64,000 bases of DNA from Mucilaginibacter celer (GCF_003576455.2 NZ_CP032869.1:3472001-3536000), one strand, 5' to 3'; shown: positions 17,199 to 25,961, numbered from the stretch's first letter. The notes: generated by a model not told the origin, from the sequence alone. Program-made: numbers and translations.

Positions 17199-17873
17199 TT
17201 AATTTATAGCGTTCTTCTTGTTTTCAACTAAACGGATACGGTAGCGCACGGTGGCTATCCAAAGGGCGATAAAGCTCCAGCCCAGCATGGCCGGGTAAAA
17301 GGCCACCTTCATGCCGTTATCCAAATCATATTTACCAAAGGCAGGGTTACCGCCGCTGCCGGGGTGTAAGGAATCCGTCATACGGGGCAAAACGAAGATC
17401 AGCACAATCATAATGGGGAAAGCGAAAATGTTGTAAATGGCCGAAATTTTGGCACGCTTCTGCTCCTCATCTATCGAGTTGCGCAGCACCAGGTAAGCAC
17501 AGTATAACAGGAACGCGATAGCCGCGCTGTTTTGCTTAGGGTCGCCGCTCCAGAACTCGCCCCAGGTATATTTGGCCCAAAGCATGCCGGTTAACAGGCC
17601 GAGGGTATAAAACAACAGCCCGGTATTAACACATTCAACAGAGGCCAGGTCATGCTCTTCCTTACCCGTTTGCAGGTATTTAATGCTGAAATAAACCGAC
17701 ACCACAAACACCGTAAGCATGCCCATCCACATAGGCACGTGGAAATATAAATTGCGGATAGTTTCGTGAATAATTGGCAACCGTGGCGCTTTAAAAACCA
17801 GCCCGGTGTAAAAAGTAGATAATACCAGTAAAACGGCTATTACCTTCCACCATGTTTGATAAATAAACTTCAT
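17199..17873 (-). CDS. ccmC: Haem exporter protein CcmC
   Basis: About 224 residues from the ATG at 17873; a longer open frame reaches 17942, but the ATG start gives the usual CcmC N-terminus 'MKFIYQTWWKV'. Six membrane helices are visible. The periplasmic tryptophan-rich motif is 'TWGEFWSGDPKQNSA', and His residues flank it in 'PIIHETIRNLYFHVPMWMG'. CcmC presents haem to CcmE. Its normal partner ccmB lies 5 kb upstream on the same strand, separated by an AT-rich insertion-like block. Confidence 0.92.
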   Translation of the reverse strand: MKFIYQTWWKVIAVLLVLSTFYTGLVFKAPRLPIIHETIRNLYFHVPMWMGMLTVFVVSVYFSIKYLQTGKEEHDLASVECVNTGLLFYTLGLLTGMLWAKYTWGEFWSGDPKQNSAAIAFLLYCAYLVLRNSIDEEQKRAKISAIYNIFAFPIMIVLIFVLPRMTDSLHPGSGGNPAFGKYDLDNGMKVAFYPAMLGWSFIALWIATVRYRIRLVENKKNAIN

Positions 17874-18015
17874 ATGATTTGTGGCGGTAAAGGTAAGGAA
17901 AAATTGGGGAGTGAATAAGGGATAGAATATGATATATCTCACTATAATGCGTCCTGGTTATATTTACCAATCGCGCTTTGTTTGACGCAACTAATAGTTA
18001 AAGATTTCAGGATGG

Positions 18016-19854
18016 TCAACTCAAAATATCCTGAATTTTATCAAACAAATTTTGGAGTACGGGAATAGTTTTAAGCTCCTTCTCCGTCATCAGATCAATT
18101 ATAGAAGAAGCAAATTCTGGTTTCCTATATCGATTTTTATGATGCTTAATAAACTTAAGAGTTTCAATATCAAATCCTTTAGAGATTTTCAAATGATCAA
18201 TCCTTAATCTTTGTATATCCGCTAACGTCCATTGTCTTTTTGTGGGTCGAGGATAAAGGATGTTAAAAACGTCTCGAATTCTTTTATCTGGATATAAGTC
18301 TTCAAATTCCTGTACTCCAGCGAAAAACACTTGATTATTTAGAAAGTCTGCATCGAAACCAATCTCATTTAATTTGGCAACAGTAACAGATGCACCACAT
18401 TCTGGATTTTGCGTATCAGAATCCAACAACATCACGGTGCTACTTTTCTTATTATTTCTAAGCAACTTAAGAAAGTTAAACCAAGCACCATTTGTTTGCA
18501 AATTAATTATAACGATCCCATCTTCGGACAATGTGCGATTAAACCATTTTTTATAAATTTTCCCCATACTCGCTTCTTCGCTATCTCCCTCTACGATTAA
18601 AAAACACTTTTCATAAAATATACTGCTATTCTTAATCCCCCCAACAATCGACACTTGATTTAAAAATTTCTGAATTTCCAAATCGCCACCCGTTTGCAAA
18701 AAATTCACCGATGACACACCCGCTTCCTGAATAATATGATTAATACAATTAGATGGAGCCCTGTCTATCATTGTCAAAGAGTGGGTGGCTATAATAGACT
18801 GCGTATTTGCCTGAGGGTTGTTTGCAACCTCTGAAATCGCATAGAACATTTTCCGTTGCGCTTCAAAATGCAAATTTGAATCAGGCTCATCATAAGCTCG
18901 AATCACCGGCCTGTTTTGTTGGCTACTCGTTTGAATTTCTTTGTCCCATTCTAAAATAGAAAGGAATAATCTTTTTTTTGAGCCTTCTCCTTTGTGGTCA
19001 ACTAACTTAAATCCTTGCCCTTCATCAAGTTCAAGACCTTGAAAATTCAACCCTTGAGCAAAATCTATATTTATCCGCCCTTGGATACTTCTAATTTTAG
19101 GATTGTATTTTTGTATCTGTGTTAGAAGATTTTGCTCAATACTTTGATTTAGCTTTTGTAGAACATTATTTTTCACCTTCCTAATAGATGACGATTTCAA
19201 TTCTCCGTCTTCGTTATAAAATTGGTTTCTGATAATATTTTCAAGAGTTTTTTTAACCAACGATTGAGGGTTGCCATATTCATGGCTTCCATAATATTGA
19301 TAGTGAGGCAGCGCTGGACTTACTGTATTAAAATTAATTTCTGTTTCTAAAACATGCTTAGGCAGCATCTCATTATTTATTTCAATGTACCGTTTAACTT
19401 CAGCTTTTCTGTCATCTTGATTTGAATAGGCTGGTAACCCAAGTCTATTCAATAAATCTTTCATATCAGAGGAGTTTAAATTAGTATAAGTCTCTAAGTC
19501 AATGTCCTGTAAGGCAATCTTATTGATAAAACATCTAAAGGCGAACCCTCTTGTATAAATTTTTTTGATAAATACATAACCATCGACTATAAATGGAGAT
19601 AATAATTCGGATACATTAGCAAAATCGACTTGAAATTTTGCTGTTAGAGTAAAAGTATCAACAGCTGCACCTTCTAAATTATAGAAGTCATCCTCTTGCT
19701 GATTAAATTTACCCAAAAAAAGGCCGAGAGCTTTCAGAATCGTAGATTTCCCACAATCGTTTTCTCCAATTAAAACAGTCAAATTATGGAACGGAATAGT
19801 CGTTAAATCACGATAACATTTATATCCTTGCAATGAAAATTCTTGAAGTAACAC
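18016..19854 (-). CDS. OLD-family ATP-dependent nuclease (ABC-type ATPase + TOPRIM)
   Basis: 612 residues. The N-terminal ABC/SMC-like ATPase has Walker A 'GENDCGKST' (residues 30-38), a signature-like 'KGEGSKKRLFLSI', Walker B 'YDEPDSNLH' and H-loop 'IIATHS'. The C-terminal TOPRIM nuclease has 'CFLIVEGDSEEAS' (catalytic Glu) and 'VMLLDSDTQ' (DxD). This is the overlapping-lysogenization-defect plan shared with GajA of Gabija, but no UvrD-like helicase is adjacent. Instead a small WYL protein precedes it by 9 bp. It is much more AT-rich than its surroundings (16/60 G+C at 19201-19260; 36/60 at 17521-17580). A defence role is inferred. Confidence 0.88.
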   Translation of the reverse strand: MLLQEFSLQGYKCYRDLTTIPFHNLTVLIGENDCGKSTILKALGLFLGKFNQQEDDFYNLEGAAVDTFTLTAKFQVDFANVSELLSPFIVDGYVFIKKIYTRGFAFRCFINKIALQDIDLETYTNLNSSDMKDLLNRLGLPAYSNQDDRKAEVKRYIEINNEMLPKHVLETEINFNTVSPALPHYQYYGSHEYGNPQSLVKKTLENIIRNQFYNEDGELKSSSIRKVKNNVLQKLNQSIEQNLLTQIQKYNPKIRSIQGRINIDFAQGLNFQGLELDEGQGFKLVDHKGEGSKKRLFLSILEWDKEIQTSSQQNRPVIRAYDEPDSNLHFEAQRKMFYAISEVANNPQANTQSIIATHSLTMIDRAPSNCINHIIQEAGVSSVNFLQTGGDLEIQKFLNQVSIVGGIKNSSIFYEKCFLIVEGDSEEASMGKIYKKWFNRTLSEDGIVIINLQTNGAWFNFLKLLRNNKKSSTVMLLDSDTQNPECGASVTVAKLNEIGFDADFLNNQVFFAGVQEFEDLYPDKRIRDVFNILYPRPTKRQWTLADIQRLRIDHLKISKGFDIETLKFIKHHKNRYRKPEFASSIIDLMTEKELKTIPVLQNLFDKIQDILS

Positions 19855-19863
19855 AGGTTAACT

Positions 19864-20154
19864 TTATAATTCATGATAAATACTAACCATTCCTTTGTCT
19901 CCTCTCGAGTAATCTGGTCTTAAGGTTAAGAATTTTTCTTCTTGAACTGTTATTGATGTTATTTTTGACACATCATATAATTTCCAGCCCATCTTTCCAG
20001 TTGACGAATAACCATCTACTTGGTAGGCTCTTAAAACATGATTTCCTTTAGAAGAAGTTCCATGGCAATGAGGTTCAACGACTCTTAGTCCACCATCATA
20101 TTCAAATTCAATCAACAACTGTGATTGAATTGCATCAGTGAGTAGTGCAATCAT
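19864..20154 (-). CDS. Small WYL-domain protein upstream of the OLD nuclease
   Basis: 96 residues, essentially a single WYL-like domain. It contains 'QLLIEFEYDGG', 'RVVEPHCHGTSSKGN', 'VLRAYQVDGYSS' and 'GWKLYDVSKITSITV', the beta-sheet core of WYL ligand-sensing domains but with no DNA-binding domain. WYL domains bind nucleic acids or nucleotides and often regulate defence loci. It starts the two-gene unit with the OLD nuclease (9-bp gap), so it could sense a trigger or control the nuclease. Composition is AT-rich like its partner. Family call good, role inferred. Confidence 0.78.
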   Translation of the reverse strand: MIALLTDAIQSQLLIEFEYDGGLRVVEPHCHGTSSKGNHVLRAYQVDGYSSTGKMGWKLYDVSKITSITVQEEKFLTLRPDYSRGDKGMVSIYHEL

Positions 20155-20338
20155 AATAAGGTTTTAATTACAAACCGAATTTAGATATTATTTCCCAGTC
20201 ATGCAATATTATATATGATCGTCAAAAACGGTTAATTTCTGATTACAAATAAATTGACTAAATATCACGAGCGACAAACATCTATATAATAATTTAAGTC
20301 AAGATGGTTTTTGCGCAATTATCACATCAAACGCTAAA

Positions 20339-20480
20339 TCAATCCCCCGGCTCATAATCCACCGGCAACAAATCCCCCAACTTAGCCTTCGACCATGAGC
20401 CCTCATGCAACGGCGCTGGGCTCGACACCACCATACCGTTCATATCAAAGGCGACAAAAAACTGAGGGATTTGGTAATTA
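20339..20480 (-). pseudogene. 3' remnant of a second copy of the 394-residue carboxypeptidase-regulatory-like gene
   Basis: On the minus strand this stretch encodes 'VAFDMNGMVV', 'EGSWSKAKLGDLLPVDYEPGD' minus its last residue, and a stop, nearly the same C-terminus as the gene at 21131-22315. About 120 bp match with mostly silent differences. Upstream of 'NYQIPQFF' the similarity ends, and an in-frame stop lies a few codons further. It overlaps the 3' end of the orphan gene at 20478. It is a diverged leftover rather than a recent copy. Confidence 0.82.
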
Positions 20481-20993
20481 CGCTCGTTTAGTAGTCCAGC
20501 TTACCCATTCGGGTGCCGCATAACTTGGCATTTGCATCAGCTTGACTCTTGGATCTAAAAGTTTAATCATTAGCATTTTAAAATCATATGCTAAATTAAG
20601 TTTCGACCAATCAAAGCGATAAGGAGTGTAAATTAATATTGGCTCCTGATCAACATTAAGGGATTTAATATTTGATTTTATTATCCAAAGCGTTGTTATA
20701 TAAATTCCCGCTTTTTCACCTATCAGATTTTCAGAAACTGTTCTCTTTTTCGCGATAGCCATAAATTTAAAACTTTCGGAATACATTAAAAACCAATCTG
20801 ATTCATCTTCATCAATAATGTCTTGGAACTGCGCAGATGAAATTTCTTTCGAATAATACATCTCATTTTCGACCGAAAATTTTGAAGTTGGATTCACCAG
20901 TGAATTTTCCAACCATTCACTAACCTTTTCAAATAATGTATTATCGCCTTTTGATCTTAAATAAAGCGCCCTGCTGATAAGATCTACTACCAT
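20478..20993 (-). CDS. Hypothetical protein, AT-rich orphan
   Basis: 171 residues starting at ATG 20993, no signal peptide or membrane helix. The sequence is mixed alpha/beta with 'DEDESDWFLMYSESFKFMAIAKKRTV' and 'EPILIYTPYRFDWSKLNLAYDFKML' (patterns given in two parts of the protein), ending 'WVSWTTKRA'. I do not recognise the family. It lies between the truncated gene copy (20339-20480) and the intact homologue (21131-22315), and is AT-rich like the WYL-OLD pair. It may belong to the same acquired block but is separated from WYL by ~320 bp. Confidence 0.6.
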   Translation of the reverse strand: MVVDLISRALYLRSKGDNTLFEKVSEWLENSLVNPTSKFSVENEMYYSKEISSAQFQDIIDEDESDWFLMYSESFKFMAIAKKRTVSENLIGEKAGIYITTLWIIKSNIKSLNVDQEPILIYTPYRFDWSKLNLAYDFKMLMIKLLDPRVKLMQMPSYAAPEWVSWTTKRA

Positions 20994-21130
20994 TCTCGAT
21001 TGTTGATTTTTGATAATTTCTTAAAACTACAATTTTCCAATCATCTTTTACAAGGCAGGTCGAAGCGACTATTTTACTTGTTATTTAAAAATAGTGAACT
21101 TATAATATCCGTTTATGTGAGATTTCCCCC

Positions 21131-22315
21131 TCAATCCCCCGGCTCATAATCCACCGGCAACAAATCCCCCAGCTTAGCTTTCGACCATGAACCTTCATAT
21201 AACGGCCCAGGGCTTGATACCACAATGCCGTTCATATCAAAAGCCACAAAGTTGGAGTATTTGGTGAGCACGCTGGTTTCGTAGTTGGGCATATCCAGCG
21301 GGTGGTAAACATCTTTAAATTCGGTGGTTTCTTCGCGTTTGGTGTACACTACGTATAAAAAATGCGGAAAAGTGATGGCATAAATACCATCCTGCGGCGT
21401 TTTACGCAAAATTTCCATTTCCTGGTAGGGTGTTTTAACCATGCTTTCATGAAACCATTTGGTCATGTTGCTTAGCTTGTAGTATTTAGCCAACGAATCG
21501 CGGGGGCCCTCCCGGTATTTCTTAATCCGTGCTGCAAGCACAGCCTCGTCGGGGCGTTCGGGGTTGAGGTAGCGGGTAAAATCGTGCGCTTCAAAGCCCT
21601 CCTGCTTCAATGTGCCTTTATACAACGAGCGGTAAAAATGCTGTGCCGAACCATAGTAGGCGTCCTCACGCTTTTTCTTCCAGATCTTTTTTTGTTCGGT
21701 GCTGCCGGGCAGGTTCTCGAACAGGGCGCTGCCCGAGTAGGATATGGTATGCTCAATGCCATCAAACAAAAAACTCTTCAACAAAAATTTGGTACGGTAA
21801 CCTAAAGCCAGGTTCTCCACCACCAAAAACTCATCGCCCGATGCTTCCAGTTGCTGCTTGCCGCGGTGATAAATGAGGTTAAGGATATGCGGGTTGGTTA
21901 CTTTACATTCTTTGCCGTTTTCGGTATTGCCTACAAACTCCTTGCGGAAAAGTTCGTAGTTCTTTTTCCAGTCGGCATTGCTGCTGATCACTACTTCGCG
22001 CAGCATCAGTACTTTTTGGGTGAGTTCGGCGCTAATTTTCACAGGTTCTTTACCTGCCAGTACGGTGGTTGAATATTCTTCGTAACCAACACCGGTAATT
22101 ACCAGGGTGTACTGGCCGGATTTTACGCCGCTGAGGGTAAAAGTACCGTCCTCGGCGGTAGAAGTACCGTAGGTGGCATTATTTAAAAACACGCTGGCAT
22201 TGGGTACGGGCGCTTTGGTATCGGCCCGTACAACCTTACCGGTTATGGTGTTTGATTGGGCCGAAGCGATAAGCGGGCATAAAAAACAGATAAGCAGAAA
22301 CCAATAAAAGCGCAT
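21131..22315 (-). CDS. Secreted protein with carboxypeptidase-regulatory-like domain
   Basis: 394 residues with a signal peptide ('FLLICFLCPLIASAQ'). It is followed by a CarboxypepD_reg-like beta-sandwich ('ITGKVVRADTKAPVPNASVFL', 'TSTAEDGTFTLSGVKSGQY', 'VGYEEYSTTV', patterns in order) typical of Bacteroidota outer-membrane and periplasmic proteins. The remaining ~280 residues form the region seen in DUF5686-like or related proteins, without a clear barrel. Function unknown. A truncated relative of its last ~40 residues lies at 20339-20480. It stands between ccmB and the AT-rich block. Confidence 0.82.
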   Translation of the reverse strand: MRFYWFLLICFLCPLIASAQSNTITGKVVRADTKAPVPNASVFLNNATYGTSTAEDGTFTLSGVKSGQYTLVITGVGYEEYSTTVLAGKEPVKISAELTQKVLMLREVVISSNADWKKNYELFRKEFVGNTENGKECKVTNPHILNLIYHRGKQQLEASGDEFLVVENLALGYRTKFLLKSFLFDGIEHTISYSGSALFENLPGSTEQKKIWKKKREDAYYGSAQHFYRSLYKGTLKQEGFEAHDFTRYLNPERPDEAVLAARIKKYREGPRDSLAKYYKLSNMTKWFHESMVKTPYQEMEILRKTPQDGIYAITFPHFLYVVYTKREETTEFKDVYHPLDMPNYETSVLTKYSNFVAFDMNGIVVSSPGPLYEGSWSKAKLGDLLPVDYEPGD

Positions 22316-22422
22316 TTAGTAAAATAAGGGCGTTAATTTTCAAAGTATAAAAAAACACATTTTTTATGAATGGTTGATGAAATTACCAGTTATTTCGCCA
22401 GACCACTGACAACAACCTGTCA

Positions 22423-22626
22423 GCGTTCCAATTTTAAAAAACAAGTGTTCCAATTTTAAAAACGGGTGTTCCAGTTTTGTTTTTTCAAAAACGCAAATAC
22501 CTGATTATCAATACCAAGATGTTCCACTTAACTTATAGTAAAAAACCGCATTTTGTAACATGCTGATTATCAATGGTAATTTAATGTGAGAAATTCTCAG
22601 GTGTTCCACCTAAAAAAGTGGAACAC
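22423..22626. repeat. GTGTTCCA repeats and perfect palindrome in a 440-bp gene-free spacer
   Basis: The spacer 22316-22759 has no credible gene. GxGTTCCAATTTTAAAAA-like units start at 22423, 22445 and 22466 (spacing 22 and 21 bp). A GTTCCAC follows at 22521, and GTGTTCCAC (22601-22609) forms a perfect palindrome with GTGGAACAC (22618-22626) around 8 bases. CTGATTATCAAT precedes two of the units (22501, 22563). Helical-turn spacing suggests a protein-binding array. Confidence 0.65.
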
Positions 22627-22759
22627 AAGCTGTATTGTTTGGTTTTTTACATCCAAACAGCAAGATAAAAGCATAGTTCAATCAATTCTTCGCGCGAAGG
22701 AAATTGGTGTAATGAAAAATTGATCAGCTTAAGCAGCCAAACCATTTAACCCACCTACT

Positions 22760-23443
22760 TCAGTCTCGCCACAAATAAGGGAACAATAGTAAAGCAGTAG
22801 CTATTACAATAGCATTAATAGCGCACAGCACGCCAATGTTGCCATAAAAAAAACTCCGGTCAACCCCATCCATTGCGCTTTTGCTCAGTTTAATAAGCAC
22901 GAGGATTACCGGGATGATAACCGGGAAGCTGAGAATTGCCATCAGCGTACCGTTATTACCTGCTTTTGAGGCTATAGCCGAGATCATGGTAAAAACCGTT
23001 GAAAAACTCAGGCTGCCCAACAGCACGGCCAGGAAATAATACAGCGGATCGCCAAGGGTGTTTGGGAAAAATACGAGGTAAACAATTAATGCCAATACGC
23101 TTAGTAACGACATTAACAAAACATTGTAAACGGTTTTTGAAAGTATAATAGCCTGCGGACTGGCAATAGAATAATAATACAACAGGCGGTTTTTACTTTC
23201 CTGCATAAAGCTTTTGGCTATGGCGTTTACCGACGCAAACAGCATAATAATCCAGAACAACACATTCCAAACCACCGGGTAACCGTTACTGTTTGCAAAA
23301 CCAGGATTAAGGTTAAGCGAAATATAGCATACAAACACCGTTGAAACCACGTATAGCAAAACACCATTAAAAGCATATTTTGCCCGCCACTCCAGCAAAA
23401 TCTCCTTTTTTAGCAGGTACCAGGTTTCATTAACAAATTTCAT
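22760..23443 (-). CDS. ccmB: Haem exporter protein CcmB
   Basis: About 227 residues from ATG 23443; the frame extends to a TTG at 23461 but 'MKFVNETWYLLKKEILLEWRAKYAFNG' style N-termini (two blocks) are usual for CcmB. Six membrane helices follow, with 'PQAIILSKTVYNVLLMSLLS' and 'GSLSFSTVFTMISAIASKAG' typical of the family. CcmB is the permease partner of CcmA in the CcmABCD complex that releases holo-CcmE; ccmA is not in the window. A TACATTTG box ends 5 bp before the ATG. Confidence 0.9.
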   Translation of the reverse strand: MKFVNETWYLLKKEILLEWRAKYAFNGVLLYVVSTVFVCYISLNLNPGFANSNGYPVVWNVLFWIIMLFASVNAIAKSFMQESKNRLLYYYSIASPQAIILSKTVYNVLLMSLLSVLALIVYLVFFPNTLGDPLYYFLAVLLGSLSFSTVFTMISAIASKAGNNGTLMAILSFPVIIPVILVLIKLSKSAMDGVDRSFFYGNIGVLCAINAIVIATALLLFPYLWRD

Positions 23444-23448
23444 GGTGG

Positions 23449-23456
23449 CAAATGTA
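23449..23456 (-). promoter_or_regulatory. -7 element (TACATTTG) immediately before the ccmB start
   Basis: An exact TAnnTTTG match on the minus strand, 5 bases from the ATG. The -33 position holds TTC rather than TTTG, so strength is uncertain. Confidence 0.45.
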
Positions 23457-23540
23457 ATCAATAAGGGCGAACTGAAGGGGTGTAGATTTGACAGGCTAAT
23501 AAAATTAGCCTAATTTTGACTGATATAAACCTGATATTGC

Positions 23541-24026
23541 ATGCCTGTAGCTTATTTCCAAACCCCGGTTGGTATTGCCCGCATTATTGAGGAGGATGCC
23601 TTCATTTCATCTATATCCATCCGCGATGAGGAATATGATATTGAGCCTGCCTCCACTCCCCTGATGCAAACCGCTATCCATCAGCTAAATGAATACTTCG
23701 CGGGCAAACGGAGGGAATTCACTTTCCCGATAAAACAATCGGGCAGCAATTTTCAGCAGGAAGTTTGGAACGAACTGATGAAGATCCCTTACGGAAGCAC
23801 CATTACCTATACCCAACAATCCAACCAGATGAATAATCCGCTGGCCATAAGGGCTATTGCTGCAGCAAACGGGCGTAACCCTTTATGGGTAGTGGTCCCC
23901 TGCCACCGGGTTATCGGCGCAAACGGCAGCCTTACAGGTTATGCAGGCGGTATCTGGCGCAAACAATGGCTGCTGGAGCACGAGGCTAAAGTACTGGGCA
24001 TTGGGCAAACTAAACTGGAGTTTTAA
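23541..24026 (+). CDS. ogt: Methylated-DNA--protein-cysteine methyltransferase
   Basis: 161 residues. The active-site motif 'VVPCHRVIG' (acceptor Cys) is present, with 'VWNELMKIPYGSTITYTQQS', the winged-helix DNA-binding segment, and 'GYAGGIWRKQWLLEHE' at the end. The short N-terminal region matches Ogt rather than Ada. It removes O6-alkylguanine or O4-alkylthymine damage by irreversible self-alkylation. It is convergent with the hybrid kinase gene, 6 bp apart. Confidence 0.93.
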   Translation: MPVAYFQTPVGIARIIEEDAFISSISIRDEEYDIEPASTPLMQTAIHQLNEYFAGKRREFTFPIKQSGSNFQQEVWNELMKIPYGSTITYTQQSNQMNNPLAIRAIAAANGRNPLWVVVPCHRVIGANGSLTGYAGGIWRKQWLLEHEAKVLGIGQTKLEF

Positions 24027-24032
24027 ACCTGC

Positions 24033-25961
24033 TTATGCATCCACCTTTAGCAACCTCGCCATTTTTTCGTGCAGCTGGTAAGGCATAAACGGCTTGGATA
24101 GCACATCGTTCATCCCGGCCGAAATAGCCTCCTGCTGTTCATGATCATAACTTGCTGCCGAAAGTGAGATGATGGGGATACTCCGTTTGGGCTCCTCAAA
24201 ATCAACCCGGATAGTTTTGGCCGCCTGGTAGCCGTTCATTTCGGGCATATGGGTATCCATCAAAATGATGTCGTAAGTGCGGTCGGTTAGTTTATCAATT
24301 ACCTTGCGGCCGTTATCAACCATGTCCACTTCTACATTCCAGTCTTTTAATATTTTAGAAAGCATAAACTGGTTAACCATATTATCTTCGGCCACCAATA
24401 CACGCACATTATTAAACGGTGGCAGTGTTTTATCGGTTTTAGTGGTTAGCTTTTCTTTAGGCTTAACGGCAATAGTATACCAGTTGGTAAAGTTGAAGGT
24501 GCTGCCCTTTCCAACCTGGCTGCTTACCGTAAGCTCGCCGCCTTTAAGCTCGGCCAGTTTTTTTACAATGGTAAGGCCCAAACCGGTACCGCCATACCTG
24601 TTGGATGTATCATCTTCGGCCTGTTCAAATGATTCGAAGATCTTGTTCAGCCTGTCGGATGGGATGCCGATGCCGGTATCCTCCACAATAAATTTAATTT
24701 TAACCTTATCGTTATGCTTCTGCAGTACAACAATCTTCAACTTTACATATCCCCTTTCTGTAAATTTAAGGGCATTGCTCAGCAGGTTCATCAAAATCTG
24801 GTTAAGCCTCAACGAGTCGATCATCAGGTATTGTGGCACCTCTTCTTCAATCTCCAGCAAAAACTCAATATTGTTTTCGTCGGCTTTAAACTTCAACAGG
24901 TTGAATACCGATTTTACGATATCATAAACATTGCTTGCCGCCCGAATGATGCTGAACTTGCCGGCTTCAATTTTCGAAATATCAAGCACATCGTTAATAA
25001 CACCCAATAATGACTTGGATGAGGTATCCAGCAAATCGAGCATCCCAAGCTGCTGCTCGTTAAGCCCGGTTTTACGCAAAAGCGATGTAATGCCTATAAT
25101 ACCGTTTACCGGCGTACGCAGCTCATGGCTCATATTAGCTAAAAACGTTTCCTTGACTTTTTTACTGTATTCGGCGTTTTCTTTTGATTTGATGAGCTGC
25201 TCCTGGTAGCTTTTTTGCGGCGAGATATCGCTGATATTGATAAAAATAACCTTGTTTCGGTACGCTGCCCGGCACTCTACCCAAATTACCCGCTTATCAA
25301 AGGTTTCAAACTTAAACTCAAAAATGGCAAAACTGAGGTTATCCTTGATAATCTCGCCCAGTTTTTTGCGAAAAGCCGGCTGATGATCTCCAATAGCCAG
25401 ATCAACAATACTTTTTCCAATCAGTTCGGCCGCCTTGAACCCCATTATTTTTTCGACGGTAGGGTTGATATCAATGATCCGCAAACTTTGCGCATCCACC
25501 GAACTGATAATATCTGCCGAGTTTTTCACCACTACGGCATAGTTTTGAAGCTCCTCGTTTTTTTGTTTGATATCGGCCTGCGTGCGGGCCAGCTGTACAA
25601 ACGAATCAACCTTGGCCGATGTGATGTACGGATCGAGCGGTTTATACAGGTAATCTACAGCGCCGGTACCAAGGCCTTTCACCGCGTATTTTGCTTCCTT
25701 GGATATGGCGGTAACAAAAATTACCAGGATATCTTTGGTACGCGGATTTGATTTAAGCATCTCAACCAATTCAAAGCCATCCATTTCGGGCATTTGTACG
25801 TCAACGAGTGCAATCGCTATATTGGTTTCCCAGGCAATTTTAAGCGCTTCGTTTGGCGATGTAGTAGAAAATATTTTAATATCCTCGCGTTCAAGCAATG
25901 CTTCGAGCGCAATTATGTTCTCTTCTCTATCATCAACAATAAGAATATTAACAGGGGTCAT
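24033..25961 (-). CDS. Hybrid histidine kinase REC-PAS-HisKA-HATPase-REC
   Basis: 642 residues, cytosolic, no membrane helix. Order: receiver (1-125, Asp54 in 'ALVDVQMPEMDG'), PAS (about 140-255), HisKA with His279 in 'FLANMSHELRTPVNG', and HATPase with N-box 'LMNLLSNALKFT', G1 'EDTGIGIP' and G2 'GGTGLGLTIVKKL'. A C-terminal receiver follows (about 515-640, Asp in 'IILMDTHMPEMNGYQ'). The N-terminal receiver implies it takes phosphate or an allosteric signal from another kinase, probably the CHASE3 kinase in the same cluster. It lies 24 bp after cheB. Confidence 0.92.
   Translation of the reverse strand: MTPVNILIVDDREENIIALEALLEREDIKIFSTTSPNEALKIAWETNIAIALVDVQMPEMDGFELVEMLKSNPRTKDILVIFVTAISKEAKYAVKGLGTGAVDYLYKPLDPYITSAKVDSFVQLARTQADIKQKNEELQNYAVVVKNSADIISSVDAQSLRIIDINPTVEKIMGFKAAELIGKSIVDLAIGDHQPAFRKKLGEIIKDNLSFAIFEFKFETFDKRVIWVECRAAYRNKVIFINISDISPQKSYQEQLIKSKENAEYSKKVKETFLANMSHELRTPVNGIIGITSLLRKTGLNEQQLGMLDLLDTSSKSLLGVINDVLDISKIEAGKFSIIRAASNVYDIVKSVFNLLKFKADENNIEFLLEIEEEVPQYLMIDSLRLNQILMNLLSNALKFTERGYVKLKIVVLQKHNDKVKIKFIVEDTGIGIPSDRLNKIFESFEQAEDDTSNRYGGTGLGLTIVKKLAELKGGELTVSSQVGKGSTFNFTNWYTIAVKPKEKLTTKTDKTLPPFNNVRVLVAEDNMVNQFMLSKILKDWNVEVDMVDNGRKVIDKLTDRTYDIILMDTHMPEMNGYQAAKTIRVDFEEPKRSIPIISLSAASYDHEQQEAISAGMNDVLSKPFMPYQLHEKMARLLKVDA

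Noticed and set aside
18016..20154. Calling the OLD gene Gabija (gajA)
   Set aside because: No UvrD-like gajB lies beside it and the partner is a WYL protein, so only the general OLD architecture is supported.
20336..21255. Direct att-like repeats flanking an integrated element
   Set aside because: The two copies differ at many mainly silent sites and no integrase, tRNA or phage gene is present; a diverged paralogue fragment explains them better.
22423..22490. CRISPR array
   Set aside because: The units are only ~16 bp with 5-bp gaps, only three occur, and no cas gene is present; spacing fits an operator array.
24277..24927. Long plus-strand ORF antisense to the hybrid kinase
   Set aside because: The minus strand carries full REC, PAS, HisKA and HATPase motifs; the antisense product is Ser/Leu-rich and matches nothing.
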